Shown here: positions 43,555 through 52,674 of the stretch, piece after piece | How positions within the stretch are numbered: the stretch's first letter is position 1 | Layout of the letters: every line of letters starts with the position of its first letter | Source: JAJEEA01 sp965243615 | Lineage (GTDB): Bacteria; Acidobacteriota; Vicinamibacteria; Vicinamibacterales; UBA8438 | Direction of reading: 5' to 3' | Length of the DNA: 64,000 nt | Assembly: GCA_965243615.1 (NCBI GenBank) | Contig: CBDEVO010000003.1 | Location: forward strand, 3,968,001 to 4,032,000 | The notes under the pieces: generated by a model | What the model was told of the DNA's origin: nothing | Seen by the model: only the letters and a program-made list of their open reading frames with translations | Database searches by the model: none | Made by a program: the position numbers and the translations under genes

Positions 43555-46500
43555 ATGACCGAGTTCGTCCACCTGCACCTGCACACGGAGTACTCGCTGC
43601 TCGACGGCGCCTGCCGCATCGGCGAGTTGCTCGACCATGCCAAGAAGGCCGGCGCACCGGCCCTCGCCGTTACCGAGCACGGCAACCTGTTCTCGAGCGT
43701 GGTGTTCCACGACGAGGCGCGGAAACGGGGGATCAAGCCGATCCTCGGCTGCGAGGTGTACGTCGCGCCCGGCAGCCGTCACGAGCGGAGCGGCACGCCC
43801 GGGGAGACCAACAACCATTTCGTGCTCCTGGCCGAGAACCTCACCGGCTACCACAACCTCATCAAGCTGGTCTCGGCCGGCTACACGGAGGGCTTCTACT
43901 ACAAGCCGCGGATCGACAAGGAGCTGCTGGCCCGGCACGCGGAGGGGCTCGTCGGCCTGAGCAGTTGCCTCAAGGGAGAGGTCGCGACCGGGCTCCGCAC
44001 CGAGCAGCCGAAGCGGGCCCTCGAGGCGGCCGCGACCTACCGGGACATCCTCGGCCCCGGCAACTTCTTCCTCGAGATGCAGTACCAGGGCATCGAGGAG
44101 CAACGGATCGTGAACACCGGCCTCCTGCCGATGGCCCGCGACCTCGATCTGCCCCTCGTCTGCACGAACGACGTCCACTACCTGAGGCGGGAGGACCGCC
44201 GCCCACACGACGTCCTGCTGTGCATCGGCACCGGCAAGAACGTCAGCGACGAGCAGCGCCTGCGCTATCACGGAGACCAGTTCTACCTGAAGACCGGCGA
44301 CGAGATGCGGGCGGTGTTCGGCGATTATCCGGCCGCGCTCTCGAACACCGTGGCCATCGCCGAACGCTGCGACGTGAAGCTCGCGGACGACGAGAGCCAC
44401 CTGCCGAACTTCGACGTGCCGGAGCCGTTCACGCTGGAAGGCTACTTCGAGCACGTCACCCGCGAGGGGTTCCGGCGGCGTCTGGAGACATTGCGAAGGC
44501 AGCAGGGCGCGGGGGCGCTGAGGCACACCATCGCCGACTACGAGGCGCGCCTCGCCTACGAGATCGACGTCATCGTCAAGATGCGCTATCCGGGCTACTT
44601 TCTCATCGTCTGGGACTTCATCCGCTACGCTCGCGAGCAGGGCATCCCGGTGGGTCCGGGGCGGGGGTCGGCGGCGGGCAGCCTGGTCGCCTGGTGCCTT
44701 CAGATCACCGACGTCGACCCGATGCGGTTCGACCTCATCTTCGAGCGCTTCCTCAACCCGGAACGCATTTCGCTGCCGGACATCGACATCGACTTCTGCG
44801 AGCGCCGCCGCGGCGAGGTCATCGACTACGTCACCCGCAAGTACGGGCGGGACAACGTGGCCCAGATCATCACCTTCGGGACGATGAAGGCCCGCGCCGT
44901 CGTGCGTGACGTCGGACGGACCATGGGCATGTCGTACGCGGACGTCGACCGGGTCGCCAAGCAGATTCCGCCGACTCTCAACATGACCCTGGAGACGGCG
45001 CTGGAGGAGAGCCCGGACCTCAAGAACCAGGAGCAGCGGGACCCGCAGGTCAAGGAGCTGCTGTCGGTGGCGCGGCGCCTCGAGGGCATCACCCGCCACG
45101 CCTCGGTCCACGCTGCGGGCGTGGTCATCACCCCCCGGCCGGTCACCGAGTTCGCGCCCGTCTACAAGAGCCAGAAGGACGAGATCACCACCCAGTGGGC
45201 CATGAAGCAGGTCGAGCGGATGGGCCTGCTCAAGATGGACTTCCTCGGGCTGAGCACGCTGACCCTGCTCCACGACGCGGTCGAGCACATCCGCGAGACG
45301 ACCGGCGAGTCCATCGCGCTGGAGCGCCTGCCGATGGACGACGAGGAGACCTATCGGCTCTTCTGCGACGGTCAGACGCTCGGCATCTTCCAGTTCGAGA
45401 GCTCGGGCATGCGCGACACGCTGCGGAAGGCCAAGCCGCAGCGGTTCGAGGACCTGATCGCTCTCAACGCCCTCTACCGTCCCGGCCCTCTCCAGGGCGG
45501 CGTCGTCGACCGCTTCATCAAGCGCCGGCACGGCCGCGAGGCCATCGAGTACGACGCGCCCGCCCTCGAGCCCATCCTGCGGGACACCTACGGGGTCATC
45601 GCGTATCAGGAGCAGGTGATGCGCATCGCGAGCGACCTCGCGGGATTCACGATGGGCGACGCCGACCTCCTGCGCAAGGCGATGGGCAAGAAGGACGCCT
45701 CGGTCATGGAGGCGCAGCGCGAGAAGTTCGTCGAGGGCGCGGTGACGCGGCAGGTGCCGCGGGAGCAGGCGGTCACCATCTTCAACTTCATCGAGTTCTT
45801 CGCGGGGTACGGCTTCAACAAGTCGCACTCGACCACCTACGCGCTGCTCGCCTATCAGACCGCCTACCTGAAGGCCAACTATCCGCGGCACTTCATGGCC
45901 GCGCTGATGACCATCGAGGCCCAGAACACGGACAAGCTCGCGATGTACCTGGGGGAGTGCCGCGACATGGGCATCCCGGTCCTCGGCCCCGACCTCAACG
46001 CGAGCGCCATGGGCTTCCGGGTCGATCCCGAGGGCGTCCGCTTCGGCCTCACCGCCGTCAAGAACGTCGGCGGGAACGCCATCGCCGCCATCATCGCCTG
46101 TCGCGAGCGTCACGGCCGCATCGAGTCGCTCTTCCGGCTGTGCGAGGACGTGGATCTGCGCCTGGTCAACAAGCGGGTCTTCGAGAGCCTCATCAAGGCG
46201 GGGGCGTTCGATTCGGTTCTCGCATCCAGGGAACGCCGCCCACTCGACGGCCGGGCGAAGCTCCTCGCGGTCCTCGACCGCGCGTTCGACCACGGCAACC
46301 GCGTGCAGCGCGACCGGGAACGCGGTCAGGCGCAACTGTTCGATGCGATGGACACCGGGGGAGATCCCGTCGGCGACGCCCGGCTGCCCGACGTCGCGCC
46401 CTGGACCCCCGCGGAGCAGCTCGCCTTCGAGAAGGAATCGCTGGGGCTGTACCTCAGCGGCCATCCCATCGACGGCTATCGCGACCAGCTCGAGGCGGCC

Positions 46501-47040
46501 GGCGCCCGCACCGTGGACGCGCCCCCCGCGGAGGGCTCGACGGTGTTCATGGGGGGCATCGTCAGCGGCTACCGTCCCCGGAAGACCCGGCAGGGAGCGC
46601 CGATGGCCGTCTTCATGCTCGAGGATCGCACCGGCAGCGTGGAGGTGGTGGTCTTTCCGAAAACCTGGGAGCGTTGCGGGAACGTGCTGGACGCGGATCG
46701 GCTCGTGGTGGTGTCCGGCCGCCTCGATCAGGACGAGGAGGTCCCGCGGGTGGTGGCCGAGGACGTGCGGCCCATCGAGAGCCTCAGCGGGGCGGTGGGC
46801 CGCACCCTGTCGATACACCTGTCCGCGAGCCGGCACGGCCGCGAGACGCTGCAGGCGCTGGCCGATCTCTTCGACATGCACCGCGGCCCGAGCTGGATCC
46901 GCCTTCATCTCGAGCTGCCCGAGCGCCGCCCGCCGTTGCGGGTGCAGGCGCGGCTCACCGACGCCCGCATCCGCCCATCCGAGCAGCTCGCCCGGGCCGC
47001 CGAGGAGATCTGCGGCGCCGGAACGGTCTCGTGGACCTGA
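43555..47040 (+). CDS. dnaE: DNA polymerase III alpha subunit, DnaE1 type
   Basis: 1,161 residues, usual length. It is the replicative polymerase. PHP domain at the N-terminus (FVHLHLHTEYSLLDG, then VTEHGN), palm with GPGRGSAAGSLVAW and the catalytic PDIDIDFCERRR near 405-416, the helix-hairpin-helix region, and a C-terminal OB fold (VFMGGIVSGYRPRKTRQGAPMA). The PHP histidines are mostly kept, so proofreading-like metal binding is possible. It is followed by recJ after 10 bases. Confidence 0.96.
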   Translation: MTEFVHLHLHTEYSLLDGACRIGELLDHAKKAGAPALAVTEHGNLFSSVVFHDEARKRGIKPILGCEVYVAPGSRHERSGTPGETNNHFVLLAENLTGYHNLIKLVSAGYTEGFYYKPRIDKELLARHAEGLVGLSSCLKGEVATGLRTEQPKRALEAAATYRDILGPGNFFLEMQYQGIEEQRIVNTGLLPMARDLDLPLVCTNDVHYLRREDRRPHDVLLCIGTGKNVSDEQRLRYHGDQFYLKTGDEMRAVFGDYPAALSNTVAIAERCDVKLADDESHLPNFDVPEPFTLEGYFEHVTREGFRRRLETLRRQQGAGALRHTIADYEARLAYEIDVIVKMRYPGYFLIVWDFIRYAREQGIPVGPGRGSAAGSLVAWCLQITDVDPMRFDLIFERFLNPERISLPDIDIDFCERRRGEVIDYVTRKYGRDNVAQIITFGTMKARAVVRDVGRTMGMSYADVDRVAKQIPPTLNMTLETALEESPDLKNQEQRDPQVKELLSVARRLEGITRHASVHAAGVVITPRPVTEFAPVYKSQKDEITTQWAMKQVERMGLLKMDFLGLSTLTLLHDAVEHIRETTGESIALERLPMDDEETYRLFCDGQTLGIFQFESSGMRDTLRKAKPQRFEDLIALNALYRPGPLQGGVVDRFIKRRHGREAIEYDAPALEPILRDTYGVIAYQEQVMRIASDLAGFTMGDADLLRKAMGKKDASVMEAQREKFVEGAVTRQVPREQAVTIFNFIEFFAGYGFNKSHSTTYALLAYQTAYLKANYPRHFMAALMTIEAQNTDKLAMYLGECRDMGIPVLGPDLNASAMGFRVDPEGVRFGLTAVKNVGGNAIAAIIACRERHGRIESLFRLCEDVDLRLVNKRVFESLIKAGAFDSVLASRERRPLDGRAKLLAVLDRAFDHGNRVQRDRERGQAQLFDAMDTGGDPVGDARLPDVAPWTPAEQLAFEKESLGLYLSGHPIDGYRDQLEAAGARTVDAPPAEGSTVFMGGIVSGYRPRKTRQGAPMAVFMLEDRTGSVEVVVFPKTWERCGNVLDADRLVVVSGRLDQDEEVPRVVAEDVRPIESLSGAVGRTLSIHLSASRHGRETLQALADLFDMHRGPSWIRLHLELPERRPPLRVQARLTDARIRPSEQLARAAEEICGAGTVSWT

Positions 47041-47050
47041 GACCGCCGGC

Positions 47051-48817
47051 ATGAACGCGCCCGCGACAGCGCCGCCCCGGTTGGTGTGGGACCACGCCGA
47101 CGTCGACGAACGACGGGCGGAGGCGCTGGCCGGGGCGATGGACCTCGATCCGGTCATCGCACGGCTGCTGGTCCTCCGCGGGCTGACCACGGTCGACGAG
47201 GCGGAACGCTTCCTCCACCCCCGGCTCGAGCATCTCCACGATCCGTTCCGGCTCGCCGACCTTCCGCTCGCCGTCGACCGCCTGGAGCGCGCCCTGGAGC
47301 AGGGGGAACGGATAGCGATTCACGGGGACTACGACGTCGACGGGGTGACGTCGACGGTCATCCTGCGACGGGTCCTCGAGTTGCTCGGCGCCGACGTGAC
47401 CCACTTCATACCGGAGCGCCTGCGGGACGGTTACGGGCTCGAGCCGGCGGCGGTGGAGCGCCTCGCCGCGGAGGGGGTGGCGGTGGTGGTCTCGGTCGAC
47501 TGCGGCATCCGCAGCGGCGCCGCGGCGCTCCGGGCGCGGGAGCTCGGCGTCGACCTGATCGTCACCGACCACCACGAGCCGGAGGCGGTGCTGCCCCCGG
47601 CCCTCGCGGTCATCAACCCCAAGCGACGGGACTGCGACTATCCCGACAAGAACCTCGCGGGGGTTGGCGTCGCCCTCAAGCTCGTGCAGGCGCTGTGCCT
47701 GCGGAGGGACCGTTCGGGGTGGCTGCCGGCCTTCGTCAAGCTTGCCGCGGTGGGTACCGTCGCCGACGTCGTTCCCCTCCGGGGGGAGAATCGCGTCATC
47801 GCCAAGCTGGGCCTGGAACGGCTGTCCCGGAAACGCCACGCGACGGGGCTGCAGGCTCTCCTGGATTCCGCCGGACTGCTCGGAGAGCCCCTGACCGGCT
47901 TTCACGTCGCGTTCCGGCTCGCCCCCCGCATCAACGCGGCGGGGCGGATGAGCACGCCCGACCTTGCGACCCGCCTGCTGCTGCTGACCGACGAGAGCCG
48001 GGCCGACGAGGCGAGGAGTCTGGCCGGGCAGCTCGAAGAGGTGAACGCCCGCCGGCGGGAGGAGGAGGCGGAGATCCTGGCCGCGGCCCGGCGCAAGGTG
48101 GACTCCGATCCGGATGTCGGGGCCCATGCGATCCTCGTCGTGTGGGGCGCGGGATGGCACCGCGGGGTCATCGGCATCGTCGCTTCCAAGCTCGTCGACC
48201 TCTTTCATCGTCCGGCCGTGGTTCTCGCGGTGGAGGGAGACATGGCCTACGGCTCGGGCCGCAGCATCCCCGGATTCGATCTCCTCGCGGCCCTCGAGCA
48301 CTGCGGCGAGCTCTTCACCAAGTACGGCGGACACCGGCACGCGGCCGGCGTCACCATCGAGTCCGGCCGCCTCGCGGAGCTGCGGCGGCGGCTCACCGCG
48401 TTCGCCGACGACCGGCTCGGCCCCGAGCAGCTCATGCCGCGGCTCCGCATCGACGGTCGCCTGCCGCTTGCCGCGATCACTCCCCGCGTGATGGCGGGGC
48501 TGCGGGCGATGGAGCCCTTCGGCGCGGGCAATCCCCGGCCCGTGTTCCATTCCGGGAAGCTGGCGCTCGTGGACGGCCCCCGCGTGCTGAAGTCGCGGCA
48601 CCTCGCGATGCGGGTGCGGCAGCAGGGACGGGTGTTCCGCGCGGTCGCCTGGCGCATGGCCGACCGGGCGGACTTCGTCAAGCGCCACGGCGACGCTCTC
48701 GACCTCGCGTTCCACCTGACGGAGAACGCCTGGCGGGGCGAGCGCACGGTCGAGCTGTCGTTGGCGGACATCCGGCCGGCGGCGCCTCGAGTCGGGCCGC
48801 AGGCGCCTTCCGTTTGA
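47051..48817 (+). CDS. recJ: Single-strand DNA exonuclease RecJ
   Basis: 588 residues. RecJ degrades single-stranded DNA 5' to 3' in recombination and mismatch repair. DHH-family motifs: HGDYDVDGVTS near 92-102, SVDCGIRSG, and VTDHHEPEAVLPPA near 171-184, then VAFRLAPRINAAGRM. The DHHA1 domain has GYGGHRHAAG-like KYGGHRHAAGV. The ATG at 47051 follows dnaE by 10 bases; the upstream open extension is antisense-like coding of dnaE. Confidence 0.95.
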   Translation: MNAPATAPPRLVWDHADVDERRAEALAGAMDLDPVIARLLVLRGLTTVDEAERFLHPRLEHLHDPFRLADLPLAVDRLERALEQGERIAIHGDYDVDGVTSTVILRRVLELLGADVTHFIPERLRDGYGLEPAAVERLAAEGVAVVVSVDCGIRSGAAALRARELGVDLIVTDHHEPEAVLPPALAVINPKRRDCDYPDKNLAGVGVALKLVQALCLRRDRSGWLPAFVKLAAVGTVADVVPLRGENRVIAKLGLERLSRKRHATGLQALLDSAGLLGEPLTGFHVAFRLAPRINAAGRMSTPDLATRLLLLTDESRADEARSLAGQLEEVNARRREEEAEILAAARRKVDSDPDVGAHAILVVWGAGWHRGVIGIVASKLVDLFHRPAVVLAVEGDMAYGSGRSIPGFDLLAALEHCGELFTKYGGHRHAAGVTIESGRLAELRRRLTAFADDRLGPEQLMPRLRIDGRLPLAAITPRVMAGLRAMEPFGAGNPRPVFHSGKLALVDGPRVLKSRHLAMRVRQQGRVFRAVAWRMADRADFVKRHGDALDLAFHLTENAWRGERTVELSLADIRPAAPRVGPQAPSV

Positions 48818-48860
48818 GGCCGGTCCGGCGGTCGGGCGCAGCGGGGGGGCTCCGCCGCGG

Positions 48861-49106
48861 CTACCGGCCCGGCGGCAGGTGGAGGCCGAGGCTGGTCTGA
48901 CTGGCGGTCTCGCCGTTGATGGCGTTCGCCGGCCGGAGCCGCCGGAGCCCGATGAGGCCGCCGGCGAACAGGACGGCAAGGGCCACCGCAACCAGCAGCA
49001 GGGCGCCGGTGAAGCTGAACGCGCCGATCAGGATGTCGGCGACGGTGATCTCCTCCGTCGCGGGCTCGGCCAGCTCGATGATGACCGGCGTGAGTGGCTC
49101 CTGCAC
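48861..49106 (-). CDS. Small single-span membrane protein of unknown function
   Basis: 81 residues from a GTG (49104-49106). A short acidic N-terminus (EPATEEITVADI) is followed by one strong membrane helix (about 30-52) and a basic, Arg-rich C-terminal end. No family recognised. TACCAT on the same strand lies 6 bases before the GTG, suggesting a leaderless message. It stands alone, convergent with recJ and divergent from the LPS-export genes. Confidence 0.6.
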   Translation of the reverse strand: MQEPLTPVIIELAEPATEEITVADILIGAFSFTGALLLVAVALAVLFAGGLIGLRRLRPANAINGETASQTSLGLHLPPGR

Positions 49107-49196
49107 GGGTTCATGGTACTACACGCCGCGCCGGTCCCGACGCGGGGTGTCTCGAGGCGGCCGCGGGGGGCCCGGGCCCGCCGCCGCCCTCACGGA

Positions 49197-49225
49197 TTGC
49201 CGATGCCGCGCAAGCTCGATACAGT
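49197..49225 (+). promoter_or_regulatory. Promoter of the lptC/A fusion gene
   Basis: TTGCCG (49197-49202) and TACAGT (49220-49225) are 17 bases apart. Transcription would begin at about 49231-49233, where the in-frame GTG codon of the LptC/A fusion lies (the third codon from ATG 49227). Hence a leaderless GTG start is possible. Confidence 0.45.
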
Positions 49226-49226
49226 G

Positions 49227-51707
49227 ATGAGCGTGGACCAACGACCCGCCCCGCCGGTCGTGCCCGGACCCGACGCGCCCGCGGTTCCGGGCTCCGTCGG
49301 CACCGCGCCGCGCGGCCCCGCGACGGCCCCCGTGGGGGCCTCCGGCGGTGCGCGCCGCCGGAGGCCCATCCGGTGGCAACGGGCGGCACGTCTCGGCATC
49401 GCCGCCGGGCTGGCCCTCTTCGCGGCCTTCCTCGTCACCGGGATGCGGGAGCGACGGGACTCCACGGAGCCCCGTTCCGTCGACCGGGCGGACCCCGAGG
49501 CCGTGTTCGAGAGCGCCGGTATCGAGTTCGTCCGGAGCGACGACGGGTTGGAGAGCTTCCGGCTCGTCGCCGAACGCCAGTTGACGTACTCGGACGGGTC
49601 GATGCGGTTCTCCGGAGGCGTCGGGGTGACGGTGCCTCCGCGCGGAGGGCGGGACGGCTTCACGATGACCGCTTCGGAGGTGTTCGTCGAGGACGGCCGG
49701 GGCGACTTCACGGTGAGCGGCGACGTGCGCATGGCCGACGCCGAAGGCCTGGCCGCCCGGACGGGCGGCGCCAGCTACAGCGAAGCCCGGGACGTCGTCA
49801 CCATGAGCGATCCCGCGGGTCCCACCAGGCTCGTCCGCGCCGGCCTGGAGGCGTTCGGAAACGACGTCGTTCAGGATCGCGGGCAGGGCGTCATCACCCT
49901 CGACGGCGCCGCCGGCGTGCGGTTGACCGGCGACGCGGATCGGGCGGCGGTCGACGTCGATGCCCCGCACGTCACCCTCGCCGACGCCGACCGCTACATG
50001 CGCTTCGAGGGGGGAACGAGCATCCGGACCGGCGAGCTGACCATCGTCGCCGAGGCGGCCACCGCGTACTTCGGGGAAGGCGAGAACGCGCTCGAATCGA
50101 TGGAGCTTCGCGGAGGCGTCCGCATTCGTTCCGGCGCGGCGACCGAAGGGGGGCTGCGGGAGTCGCGCGCCGAAGAGAGCATCCTGCGCTTCGAGCCGGA
50201 GGACCGGCGCCTTCGGGAGGTCGCCCTCGCCGGGCGGTCGGCCATCGAGCTCGTGGGGGCGGACGGGGGCGACGGCTCGCGGATCGAGAGCGAGACGCTC
50301 GACGTGACGATGGCGCCGGACCGGGCCGAGGTCATCGGGCTCGACGCCGGCGGGAGCGTGTATCTGCGGCTGCCCGTGACGCCGGGAGAGCCTCGCCAGG
50401 AGGTCCGGTCTCGCGCGCTGACCGCGACCGGGGCGCCCGAGACCGGACTGACCGGCATCAGCCTGGACGGCGAGGTCGCGTATCTCGAGCGGCACGAGGC
50501 GTCGGCGGACGGGGCGCCGGTCACCCGCACCGTCCGGGCCGACCGGCTCGAGGCCGGCGTGGGGCGGGGACTGATCGGCCTGCTCGACGTGCGGTTCGAC
50601 GGCGGGGTCCGGTTCGAGGACGAGACCCGCCGGGCCGAGGCGGTCAGCGCGGCCTACAGCCTGCTGGAGGGGGCCATAACGCTCTCGCCGGACCCCGATT
50701 CCCTGCCGAGCGGTGACTCCTCGTCGGAAGGCGGGTCCCCGTCTGGCGATGAGCCCTTGCCGGACGATGAGCCTCGACCGGACGGTGGGTCTTCATCGGA
50801 CGGTGTGCCTCTACCGGACGGTGGGTCCCTGCCCGCCGCCGGCCCGCCGGCAGTCCTTGTCGACGGCAACCGCACCATCGAGGCGGGAGGGAGCCTCGAG
50901 GTCGCCCTGGACGGGTCCAGGGTATCGGGGTCGGGCGGCGTGCAGACCGTCCTCGCTCCGCCCGGGGACGACCTCGACGGGGGCGATGAGGACAGGGTGC
51001 CCGCCCTCATGGATCGGACGCAGAGAATCAACATCCGGGCCGATACCGTGGACTACGACAACGGCTCGCGACAGGTCACCTACGGGGGTCAGGTCCGGAT
51101 GTGGCAGGGCAGTACGAGCTTCGAGGGTGAGGCCATCACCATCGACCATGCCACCGGCGGCCTCTCCGTCAGCGGGTCGGCGCGAACGACGCTCCAGATC
51201 GTTCGCATCGACGAGGAGACGGGAGAGAACGTCGTCGCACGCACCGACGCCACCGCCGGCAGCTTCGCCTACGACGACGCGCTCCGGCATGCCCTCTACG
51301 AGGGCGCGGCCGTCCTCCGCTCCGACCAGGGCGATATGGCGGCCGAGACGATCGAGGTCTTCCTGCAGGCGGACGGCCGGAGCCTGGACCGGCTGGCCTC
51401 GACCGGCGCGGTGCAGTTGCGTCTGGCCGATCGATGGGCGACCGGCGAGTCTCTCGTGTACCATGAGGCCGAGGGACGCTACGAGATGGAGGGAGCGCCG
51501 GTGGAGATCGTCGAGGAGATCGAGCCCGACGATGATTCGGCCGAGGCTGAACCGGCCGACCCCGTCGAGCCCGCCGAGCCGGTGTGCCGCAGCACCAGGG
51601 GACTCGCGCTGACGTTCTATCGCGGGTCCGACGTCGTAGCGGTCGACGGGCGCGAGCGATCGAGGACCGAAACCGCCAGCGGCCCCTGCCAGCCCCCGCA
51701 GTTCTGA
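49227..51707 (+). CDS. LptC-LptA fusion, LPS export bridge
   Basis: 826 residues from the ATG at 49227; ATG 49203 and GTG 49233 are alternatives. A Pro/Ala-rich cytoplasmic leader is followed by one membrane anchor (about 60-78), an LptC-like beta domain, then a series of OstA/LptA-type beta-jelly-roll repeats; a clear one begins INIRADTVDYDNGSRQVTYGG. A Ser/Asp/Pro linker (about 490-545, e.g. PLPDDEPRPDGG) lies between. In E. coli LptC and LptA are separate. The gene precedes lptB, so it likely forms the periplasmic bridge for LPS export. Confidence 0.82.
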   Translation: MSVDQRPAPPVVPGPDAPAVPGSVGTAPRGPATAPVGASGGARRRRPIRWQRAARLGIAAGLALFAAFLVTGMRERRDSTEPRSVDRADPEAVFESAGIEFVRSDDGLESFRLVAERQLTYSDGSMRFSGGVGVTVPPRGGRDGFTMTASEVFVEDGRGDFTVSGDVRMADAEGLAARTGGASYSEARDVVTMSDPAGPTRLVRAGLEAFGNDVVQDRGQGVITLDGAAGVRLTGDADRAAVDVDAPHVTLADADRYMRFEGGTSIRTGELTIVAEAATAYFGEGENALESMELRGGVRIRSGAATEGGLRESRAEESILRFEPEDRRLREVALAGRSAIELVGADGGDGSRIESETLDVTMAPDRAEVIGLDAGGSVYLRLPVTPGEPRQEVRSRALTATGAPETGLTGISLDGEVAYLERHEASADGAPVTRTVRADRLEAGVGRGLIGLLDVRFDGGVRFEDETRRAEAVSAAYSLLEGAITLSPDPDSLPSGDSSSEGGSPSGDEPLPDDEPRPDGGSSSDGVPLPDGGSLPAAGPPAVLVDGNRTIEAGGSLEVALDGSRVSGSGGVQTVLAPPGDDLDGGDEDRVPALMDRTQRINIRADTVDYDNGSRQVTYGGQVRMWQGSTSFEGEAITIDHATGGLSVSGSARTTLQIVRIDEETGENVVARTDATAGSFAYDDALRHALYEGAAVLRSDQGDMAAETIEVFLQADGRSLDRLASTGAVQLRLADRWATGESLVYHEAEGRYEMEGAPVEIVEEIEPDDDSAEAEPADPVEPAEPVCRSTRGLALTFYRGSDVVAVDGRERSRTETASGPCQPPQF

Positions 51708-51768
51708 TCCGACGACCGTCCGCCAGGCGGCCGCCATCGCGCCGGACGCACCGCCGACCCCGCCTCGC

Positions 51769-52494
51769 ATGGCTACACTGCGTACGGAGAACCTGACGAA
51801 GTCCTACGGGGGGCGCACCGTCGTCCGGAACGTCAGCCTGACGGTGACGTCCGGCGAGGTGGTGGGGCTGCTGGGCCCCAACGGCGCCGGCAAGACCACG
51901 ACGTTCTACCTCGTGGTGGGCCTCACCGCGCCGGATCGGGGCCGGGTCGTCCTGAACGCCGAGGACGTCACCCACGACCCGATGTACCAGCGGGCGCGGA
52001 AGGGCATCGGGTACCTGCCGCAGGAGCCGTCGATCTTCCGGGGACTGACCGTCGAGCAGAACATCCTGGCGATTCTCGAGACGGTGGGGATGCCTCGGCG
52101 GGCCCGCTACGCGCGCATGCGCGAGCTGTTGAACGAGCTCGATCTCACCCCGCTGGCCAAGTCTCCCGCCCATACTCTGTCCGGCGGCGAGCGGCGGCGG
52201 GCCGAGATCACCCGCGCCCTCGTCATCTCGCCTTCGTTCATCCTGCTCGACGAGCCGTTCGCGGGCATCGATCCGATCGCGGTCACCGACATTCAGGAGA
52301 TCATCTTCCACCTGAAGGCACGCGGCATCGGCGTGCTCATCACCGACCACAACGTCCGGGAGACGCTACGCATCACCGACCGCGCCTACATCATCCACGA
52401 CGGCGCCGTGTTCCGCGGCGGGACCCCGGCCGAGCTCGCCCACGACGACGACGTCAAGCGCATCTACCTCGGCGCCGATTTTCGGCTGGATTGA
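51769..52494 (+). CDS. lptB: LPS export ABC transporter ATPase LptB
   Basis: 241 residues. LptB powers LPS extraction by LptFG. Walker A GPNGAGKTTTFYLVVGLT near 36-53, Q-loop YLPQEPSIFRGLTV, signature LSGGERRRAEITRAL, Walker B FILLDEPFAGIDPIAV and switch ITDHNVRETL. The EPSIFR and HNVRETL stretches are typical of LptB. The LptF and LptG partners are not in this window. Confidence 0.95.
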   Translation: MATLRTENLTKSYGGRTVVRNVSLTVTSGEVVGLLGPNGAGKTTTFYLVVGLTAPDRGRVVLNAEDVTHDPMYQRARKGIGYLPQEPSIFRGLTVEQNILAILETVGMPRRARYARMRELLNELDLTPLAKSPAHTLSGGERRRAEITRALVISPSFILLDEPFAGIDPIAVTDIQEIIFHLKARGIGVLITDHNVRETLRITDRAYIIHDGAVFRGGTPAELAHDDDVKRIYLGADFRLD

Positions 52495-52674
52495 GCGAGC
52501 CCGCCGGGCCGGTTGCGAACCGCGACGGGGGAGCACTAGAATCGAGACAGGGCGGCGTTGCGTGCCGCGGCGCGGCCCTGCGGGCGTGGCGAGTTTCCGC
52601 CGACGCCGGACTCCCGCGGCTCAGACCCTGGTTCTCGATGCGCCGCATTCCCGCGGATAGAGAACACCGGCCCC

